Positions 33,703 through 38,905 of a stretch of 38,905 nucleotides of DNA are shown in pieces. Where the stretch lies: assembly GCA_019745505.1 (NCBI GenBank), contig JAIETE010000080.1, positions 1 through 38,905 on the forward strand, read 5' to 3'. This DNA comes from Candidatus Obscuribacterales bacterium. GTDB lineage: Bacteria > Cyanobacteriota > Vampirovibrionia > Obscuribacterales > Obscuribacteraceae. Under the pieces are notes generated by a model. The model saw only the letters and a list, made by a program, of their open reading frames with translations, searched no databases and was not told where the DNA came from. The position numbers and the translations under genes are program-made. Every line of letters starts with the position of its first letter. The stretch's first letter is position 1.

Positions 33703-35490
33703 ATGGAAATCTACATAGTATCCTTTTTCTTAGTGTTTACAGTATGCGCTGTTTTTATGTTGGCAGCGCCTGTATTTGGGCTAATTTCATACCAGATTTT
33801 TGGGAATTTCTGGGTTATACCTACCTTCAGTCTGTTAGGAGTGGCGTTCTTCTTCTACACCTTATGGAAGTCCGCTAAAAATCCACGCAGCAATGTCATC
33901 GAGATTCGTCCCGGTTTTGGAGCCAGTGGACTTTTTCCTTCTTTCGTTTCGCTTATTGCAACTTTTTGCGTAGTCGTGCTAATCGGATCTGGCCTTGTCG
34001 TCTTTCCGACTCCGTTTTTCAGATTTTTTGAGATTGGGATTAACGATTGGCTAGCGAGAGAATTGATTGCGAAAGGCTTCAATCTGCTACAGGGACCAGA
34101 TTGGATGCAGCTGCGATTTTTTCTTGTGTGTGTGGGAGCAGCAGCTTTTGCCTTTCCTTTTGCCTTCACCATGGGGCTCATGGGTCCTAAGGCAATGGAT
34201 CGAATTACATTAAGACCTGACTCGATTTCGTTTCCTAGCCGATTTGCTTTCAACTTGCGTTTTCACTTGAGCCAGAAATGGACGAATTTGCTCGCTTTTG
34301 AGATTAAGTCCGATCTTTCCGGTAAGCAGAAGATAAGGTTCTTATTCCAGGACGGTGCGGTTTCCATTAACAGAGAACATGTATCAGAAAATTCGCTCAA
34401 GACTTTGCTCAGTTATGTGTCACGTTTTGCTCCAAGTGCTCTCGGTCTTTCCATCCACGACAATCTGGTGGCAGAAGCTTTGCAGGACTCCCAAGTCTAC
34501 GATGTTGACTTGATAGACAAAGGGCAGACTCTGGCCGCACCTGAAGAAATTTCCTATACAGAAATTTGGGAAAGCGATTTTAGAAGACAATCAACATCTA
34601 CTACTTTCGTTCCGCTGAAAGTAGGCGACAAATTACAGAGTGCGCGCTATCAGATAGTTAGTCGGATTGCTAATACTGCTATGTCGGCGACTTACTTAGC
34701 GCGCACAGAAGACAACGAGAATGTCGTGGTGAAGGAGACGGTTGTGCCTCTTGATTCTGATGCGGCACAAAGAGCTAAGGAAAACTACTTTCGCGAGTGT
34801 CGATACTTAAGTCAGGTCAATCATCCCAGTATCGCTAAAGTTCATGACTCATTTGTTGAGAATCAGCGATGCTATTTGATTATTGAATACATTGCAGGAA
34901 AAGACCTCAATTTGCTCGTTCAAGAAAGTGGAGCCCTAAGCGAGAAGAAAGTGCTGAAGATTGCTTTGCAGATCGTGGATACACTTATTTATCTGCATGG
35001 ACTCCAACCTCCCCTCATTCATAGAGATTTGACACCCGACAACATTGTTATCGATCGGAAAAATCGCGCTTTTGTTGTTGACTTTGGGGCGGCCAATTCT
35101 TTTCAAGCTAATGTGACTGGCACCATGATTGGTAAGCAAAGTTATATTGCTCCCGAGCAGTTGCGTGGCAAAGCGACACCACAGAGTGATCTGTATGCTT
35201 TGGGAGCGACAATGTACAAACTTTTGACGAGTAAAGATCCGGAAGCATTGAGCGAGTGCGATGTTCGTTCTGTAGATGCATCAATAAGTGGAGCTATGAC
35301 CAAGTTGATCAGGGATTGTACTAAATTTGATGAAGTAGAAAGAATTCAGTCGGCTCTGGAATTGAAACAGCGATTGCAGGAAATCCACGATGAGAAGGAG
35401 TATGTTTTTAAGCTAAAACTTCAGAGTCCTGAAGAATCAGAAGTCTTGAAAGTACCTGGCGCTAAAGAGTTAGTCATCGAAAATGACTGA
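33703..35490 (+). CDS. Membrane-anchored Ser/Thr protein kinase 1 (divergent P-loop)
   Basis: A 595-aa protein. The N-terminal third has about four membrane segments (6-30, 36-55, 80-104, 136-160). A predicted beta-rich, PH-like stretch (about 165-245; DRITLRPDSISF) precedes the C-terminal Hanks-type kinase (about 316-550). Catalytic-core residues are present: VVVK (K344), HRD (440-442), N447, VVDFGAA (460-462) and APEQLRG. YALGATMYKLLT is typical of bacterial kinases. The glycine loop is strongly altered: IANTAMSATY has none of the usual glycines, so ATP binding may be weakened or unusual. The start at ATG 33703 has no obvious Shine-Dalgarno sequence. Its last 8 nt overlap the second kinase. 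The gene is AT-richer than its neighbours. Target unknown. Confidence 0.9.
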   Translation: MEIYIVSFFLVFTVCAVFMLAAPVFGLISYQIFGNFWVIPTFSLLGVAFFFYTLWKSAKNPRSNVIEIRPGFGASGLFPSFVSLIATFCVVVLIGSGLVVFPTPFFRFFEIGINDWLARELIAKGFNLLQGPDWMQLRFFLVCVGAAAFAFPFAFTMGLMGPKAMDRITLRPDSISFPSRFAFNLRFHLSQKWTNLLAFEIKSDLSGKQKIRFLFQDGAVSINREHVSENSLKTLLSYVSRFAPSALGLSIHDNLVAEALQDSQVYDVDLIDKGQTLAAPEEISYTEIWESDFRRQSTSTTFVPLKVGDKLQSARYQIVSRIANTAMSATYLARTEDNENVVVKETVVPLDSDAAQRAKENYFRECRYLSQVNHPSIAKVHDSFVENQRCYLIIEYIAGKDLNLLVQESGALSEKKVLKIALQIVDTLIYLHGLQPPLIHRDLTPDNIVIDRKNRAFVVDFGAANSFQANVTGTMIGKQSYIAPEQLRGKATPQSDLYALGATMYKLLTSKDPEALSECDVRSVDASISGAMTKLIRDCTKFDEVERIQSALELKQRLQEIHDEKEYVFKLKLQSPEESEVLKVPGAKELVIEND

Positions 35491-37264
35491 AGAGAATCTG
35501 AAATCGATGTCAGACATTGAGTTGCACGAGAGCCATTCGTGTGCTGGAGAAGCTGATGCTCTAATGCTTCGAACTGGCGCACAAGTGAATTGCGCAATTG
35601 AGCTTAACGAAAATTCTTTAAAGGGAAAGGCGCATTCCGACATGATTTCGAATGAGCCATTGCTGCTCTCGTGGAACTATCCGAGAAAATTTTCCTATGG
35701 ACCAGCATGGCTTTTGTTCTCTACTGCAATGCTGGCTTTCTATTTCTCTGGCCTGCCGGCATTACTTCTTCTTGAGTTATTCAAGCATATGGAACTTGGA
35801 TCTAAGATGAGTTTGGCAGTACCATCAAATGATTCTGTATTCCGTATTCTCTATATTTACACCATTGTGCCGGTTCTAACCTTTCTAGTGCCAGTTTGGG
35901 TTTGTTCGCTGGTGACTGTTTTTTACAGGAAGTATTTACACAATGCCTTGAGGAGATTGGAAATCAGCAGTGTAGGACTACGAGAGCTGTCAACCATAGG
36001 CACTGTTGGTGGTGCTCGATTGCCTGGTTTTGCTACTTTGTTGTTGTCGTTGTATAGACTATTTTATAGAAATTCCACCGATAGCGAAATTGAGCAAATG
36101 GCGCTGGTTGAAGACTTGAACAGGTTGCCGTTGAAAGTACCATTGCCTTGGCAATCCATCATTTCTGCAGAATGTGGAGAAGATGTGTTTGGCAATAGGA
36201 TTGTTAGTCTAGAAGTGAAAACGCCACGTTATGGTAATCATTTACTGAAAATTCAAACTGACGGTCTAAATTCATCTCAATTGAAAGAACTCATGGATAG
36301 GCTTGTTGAATACATTCCGCCGGAGCGTTGGAGAGTAGCAAAAGCAAATGTCAAACGCAAAAAGAAGCACCGTCTTTTGGGTTACACAGATATTTGGTTT
36401 GCAAGATTGAGACCTTTCGGTCGTCAGTGCAAATCTGACTATTTACCGTGCGGGATGAAGTTGCAGAAAGGTGCTCTAGAAGTAGGAGAGTCCATTGGTG
36501 GAGGGGGGTTGGCGAATGTCTATCTTGCTGCACAACACGTTGCCGGCAAGACGGTCGAACCGGTCGTATTGAAAGAATTCATTCACGCCGACGAGGATGA
36601 AGTAATCGAAGGTGGATCTACAATCGGATTTGAGAATGAATTGAAAGCGCTTGAGAAAATACATCACGAGAAAATAGTCAAGTTGAAGGGATCTTTCGTT
36701 GAAGATCACAGATCCTATCTGATACTTGAGCACATAGACGGAATCAGTCTCCACAATTTAGTTCGCCAGAAAGGTAAGTTGCTTGAACTTGAGGTTCTTA
36801 CACTGGCAGAGCAGATGTGCGAAATATTGAGCCATTTACACTCCAGGGTTGTGCCTGTCATTCACCGCGATTTCACTCCACATAATTTGCTTTTGCAAAC
36901 GAACGGCACAGTCAAGCTTGTCGATTTTAATGCCGCTATACATGAATACAGGAAGAATGAGCAGGTAGATGATGTGGTCGGTAAACCTGCATATGTGCCG
37001 CCTGAGCAGTTTAGAGGAAAGGCGGTAAGGCAAAGTGATATTTATGCATTGGGAGCCACTATGTATTTCTTGCTGACTGGAGAAGAGCCAGAGCCAATCA
37101 GCCAGTCCAGTCCGAAGAAAGTTTGCCCGGAACTTTCTTTTGAAATAGATCGCATTGTTGGTAAGGCAACAGCCATTAATGTGAATGAGCGCTATTTTGA
37201 TGCCAATATTCTGTTGGCGGATCTTCTAATACTGCGCTCGGATCTGGAGGAGATGCGCCAATGA
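35483..37264 (+). CDS. Membrane-anchored Ser/Thr protein kinase 2 (DFN variant)
   Basis: A 593-aa paralogue of the preceding kinase. A ~65-residue acidic N-terminus is followed by two long hydrophobic regions (about 73-100 and 122-147), a charged middle part with a possible PH-like fold, and a C-terminal kinase domain (about 330-560). Here the glycine loop is intact (IGGGGLANVYLA, 338-349), with K364 in VVLK, HRD (461-463), N468 and PPEQFRG. The magnesium-binding motif is DFN (481-483) instead of DFG. The activation segment and YALGATMYFLLTGEEPE closely match kinase 1, pointing to tandem duplication. It overlaps kinase 1 by 8 nt and its stop shares ATGA with the metacaspase start. Compared with kinase 1, each carries a different departure from the canonical active site. 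Substrate unknown. Confidence 0.9.
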   Translation: MTEENLKSMSDIELHESHSCAGEADALMLRTGAQVNCAIELNENSLKGKAHSDMISNEPLLLSWNYPRKFSYGPAWLLFSTAMLAFYFSGLPALLLLELFKHMELGSKMSLAVPSNDSVFRILYIYTIVPVLTFLVPVWVCSLVTVFYRKYLHNALRRLEISSVGLRELSTIGTVGGARLPGFATLLLSLYRLFYRNSTDSEIEQMALVEDLNRLPLKVPLPWQSIISAECGEDVFGNRIVSLEVKTPRYGNHLLKIQTDGLNSSQLKELMDRLVEYIPPERWRVAKANVKRKKKHRLLGYTDIWFARLRPFGRQCKSDYLPCGMKLQKGALEVGESIGGGGLANVYLAAQHVAGKTVEPVVLKEFIHADEDEVIEGGSTIGFENELKALEKIHHEKIVKLKGSFVEDHRSYLILEHIDGISLHNLVRQKGKLLELEVLTLAEQMCEILSHLHSRVVPVIHRDFTPHNLLLQTNGTVKLVDFNAAIHEYRKNEQVDDVVGKPAYVPPEQFRGKAVRQSDIYALGATMYFLLTGEEPEPISQSSPKKVCPELSFEIDRIVGKATAINVNERYFDANILLADLLILRSDLEEMRQ

Positions 37265-38451
37265 AGTGCGTTGTTTTTGCCATTGCGAAATTGATGGTTG
37301 TGTTCGTTCTTGTTTTCTTTCAACTCGTACTTGGAGCTAATGAAGCCAATAGTGCAGAGTCAGCTTTGGGTGGCGGGATGGATGTTAGCTGGAATCCAGC
37401 AAGCACATTGGTATTTGTCGTCGGTGTCTTGAAGTGGCAGGACAAAAGCTACTTGCAGTTCAGCACCAAAGCCCGTCGCGATGCACAGTTGGTTGAATTC
37501 TTCAAATCAAAGGGAGTTGCTCAAGACCGCATTGTCTACCTTTGCGACAGCGAAGCGACTATAAGAAACGTCTACGAGGAATTTGAAGACTTGCTGGAAA
37601 AGTCCAAACCCGGCGACACTCTCATTTTCTATTACTGTGGGCACGGATGGTTGGATGATAACAAAGAAGGATACTACGCCAACTATGATGTGAAAACGAA
37701 CGACAATGCTATTTCCACCAAGAAGATAGCGAGCAAAATGAAGAACAAGTTTCAAGGATCGACCGCTTTGTTTTTCGCCGACTGCTGCACATCGGGATCG
37801 ATCGCAAACGCTCTGGCCAAGCAGCCCGGCGGCTATAGCTGGGGCATGGCTTCATCGGTAAATCCGGACGGCGGATCGACAAGCAACTGGACTTTTTCTC
37901 AAGCGCTTCTTGATGCCTTGAACGGACATAAGTTTGTCGATACCAATTTAGATGGAGTGGTGAGCTTCAGCGATCTTCAAAAGTATGCCGCCCGAGAAAT
38001 GAAGACCATAGACAATCAGGTTGCTGGTTCCGGCAGCGGCAACGGATTTTCCGAGACCAGTTATGTGCTGGCAAAAGTAAGTGACCCGAATGAACAGATT
38101 CCACGCCTTGTCGAAGTGAAATGGGGCGGACGCTGGTGGAAAGCGAAAGTTTTGGAAACGAAGGGCAATCAAGCCAAAATTCGTTGGGTGCAAATCGGTT
38201 ATGACAGTGCGGGCGACGATGAGTGGCATCCTTTCAATGAAGTAAGAGAGACCAGCGGCGCACCCTTCAACGGAATGGCGGTTGCCACTACGCGCAATGA
38301 TTTTAAAGTCGGGGATACCGTTGAAGTACTCTGGAAAGGTGATTTCTATAAAGCCAAAATCTTGAAAGCAGAGGGTGGACGCTTCTACATTCACTATATA
38401 GAGGATGACGACAGCTGGGACGAGTGGGTCGACCTCTCTCGCATGAAGTAG
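37261..38451 (+). CDS. Exported caspase-fold protease (metacaspase) with Tudor-like domains
   Basis: A 396-aa protein. A signal peptide or anchor (about 4-24) precedes a C14/metacaspase domain (about 48-275). The catalytic dyad is H128 in FYYCGHGW and C176 in FFADCCTSGS, the DxC(H)SG block with Thr for His. An EF-hand-like loop, DTNLDGVVSFSD (227-238), sits inside the C-terminal half of this domain, a plausible calcium site. Two similar SH3-like barrels of Tudor/chromo-knot type end the protein (about 282-330: VEVKWGGRWWKAKVLE to EWHPF; and 350-396: VEVLWKGDFYKAKILK to WDEWVDLS). The ATG overlaps the kinase-2 stop (ATGA). Caspase-fold enzymes cleave after basic or acidic residues; specificity here is unknown. 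Confidence 0.92.
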   Translation: MKCVVFAIAKLMVVFVLVFFQLVLGANEANSAESALGGGMDVSWNPASTLVFVVGVLKWQDKSYLQFSTKARRDAQLVEFFKSKGVAQDRIVYLCDSEATIRNVYEEFEDLLEKSKPGDTLIFYYCGHGWLDDNKEGYYANYDVKTNDNAISTKKIASKMKNKFQGSTALFFADCCTSGSIANALAKQPGGYSWGMASSVNPDGGSTSNWTFSQALLDALNGHKFVDTNLDGVVSFSDLQKYAAREMKTIDNQVAGSGSGNGFSETSYVLAKVSDPNEQIPRLVEVKWGGRWWKAKVLETKGNQAKIRWVQIGYDSAGDDEWHPFNEVRETSGAPFNGMAVATTRNDFKVGDTVEVLWKGDFYKAKILKAEGGRFYIHYIEDDDSWDEWVDLSRMK

Positions 38452-38548
38452 CGAGTTGATTTGGCAATGACACGAGATTGTAACTAATCGGCCGCTAACT
38501 TAGGGGCTCCTCCGGCACACACAGTTTCTTTTCTCAGAGGTTTTCTCC

Positions 38549-38905
38549 ATGAGCGAACGTCAATCTGGCACGCGCGAATTCGACAATGTACGCACCCACG
38601 ACTTCAATGAAACCTGCACAACAGGTAGTCCATTGAATGAGGAAGTAATGGCTGCCTTTGGCATCAAGCGCGAGAGATCTGAAGAAGGCATCTCCACGAC
38701 TTATCCGAATGGATTCAAGGTTGATCGTTACGATGAAGGTAATTTCGGACTTTCCTTTTCAACCAAACTCAAATACCGCGAAACCAAAGATGGTTTGTCG
38801 ATTTTGTCCGATCATAAGGGACATTCTGCTGCTTACTTGAGTTCCGACGGAAACTTTTTGATGTTCGCCAATGGCAAGGTATTGCAGGAGAACAAAGATG
38901 GAGTC
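38549..38905 (+). CDS. Partial CDS, hypothetical (runs off the right edge)
   Basis: An ORF of at least 119 codons that is open to the end of the window. It starts MSERQSGTREFDNV and has no signal peptide. It is hydrophilic and probably beta-rich in the visible part (FGLSFSTKLKYRETKDGLS; SAAYLSSDGNFLMFANGKVL), with no recognised motif. ATG 38549 is preceded by AGAGG at 8 nt, a good ribosome binding site. It begins 97 nt after the metacaspase stop on the same strand. No convincing terminator lies between, so it may belong to the kinase-metacaspase operon or be a separate unit. Confidence 0.65.
   Translation, partial: MSERQSGTREFDNVRTHDFNETCTTGSPLNEEVMAAFGIKRERSEEGISTTYPNGFKVDRYDEGNFGLSFSTKLKYRETKDGLSILSDHKGHSAAYLSSDGNFLMFANGKVLQENKDGV

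Noticed and set aside
38452..38548. Terminator between the metacaspase and the partial gene
   Set aside because: Only a weak GCCG/CGGC pairing with a large loop is present, and the T-rich stretch lies too far downstream.
1..38905. tRNA, rRNA, insertion sequence or phage genes
   Set aside because: No cloverleaf-like T-arm/anticodon combination, rRNA stretch, transposase DDE/HUH motif or integrase signature was seen on either strand by reading.

Overview
The window looks like chromosomal DNA from a free-living Gram-negative-type bacterium at roughly 50% GC. It has an apolipoprotein N-acyltransferase, exported proteins with signal peptides, and housekeeping genes (ruvC, gap, pgk, a NifU-type scaffold). 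These sit beside an unusual set of exported TPR proteins, EF-hand/LysM and leucine-rich-variant repeat proteins, PATAN/MshEN-like regulators, Ser/Thr kinases and a metacaspase. This mix resembles the non-photosynthetic relatives of Cyanobacteria (Vampirovibrionia/Melainabacteria, Obscuribacterales type). That placement is inference from gene content and no marker gene here proves it. I saw no tRNA, rRNA, CRISPR array, transposase or phage gene.

Layout. 1-4.7 kb: a minus-strand pair, ruvC then a zincin-like protein, diverges from a plus-strand lnt-DUF192 pair joined by an ATGA overlap. A crotonase-family gene follows, and its start lies in a 12-bp tandem repeat made of back-to-back mini-ORFs. 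4.7-6.5 kb: an intergenic region with two copies of a strong palindromic element, an orphan polytopic membrane protein, and a minus-strand nfu-type gene. 6.8-11.3 kb: gap and pgk, separated by an intrinsic terminator, then an exported TPR/low-complexity/matrixin-like protease with a 36-bp coding tandem repeat. 11.3-19.6 kb: a 76-aa orphan, then minus-strand genes for a methyltransferase, a large EF-hand/LysM protein, a 50-aa membrane peptide, a MshEN-like repeat protein, an exported glycine-zipper-like protein, and a second TPR-matrixin protease that is paralogous to the first.

19.7-29.2 kb (plus strand): a STAS/MshEN/PATAN-like regulator, an exported 22-repeat LRV solenoid, a PcaF-like thiolase, and a coupled Mre11/Rad50-like pair (YhaO/YhaN type) whose ATPase carries a membrane hairpin. 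29.2-32.9 kb (minus strand): a 750-aa orphan with a possible kinase-like C-terminus, and an exported TPR/NHL-repeat protein. 33.1-38.5 kb (plus strand): a small YdjM-like membrane protein. It is followed by the most striking locus, a tightly overlapping three-gene operon of two membrane-anchored, divergent Ser/Thr kinases and an exported caspase-fold protease carrying an EF-hand-like loop and two C-terminal Tudor/chromo-like SH3 barrels. The two kinase genes are visibly AT-richer than their surroundings. A further gene, with a good ribosome binding site, runs off the right edge.

The best candidate for an undescribed system is the kinase-kinase-metacaspase operon (33703-38451). Secondary points of interest are the mini-ORF leader at 3845-3892, the palindromic element pair at 4699-4885 and the paralogous TPR-matrixin proteases.
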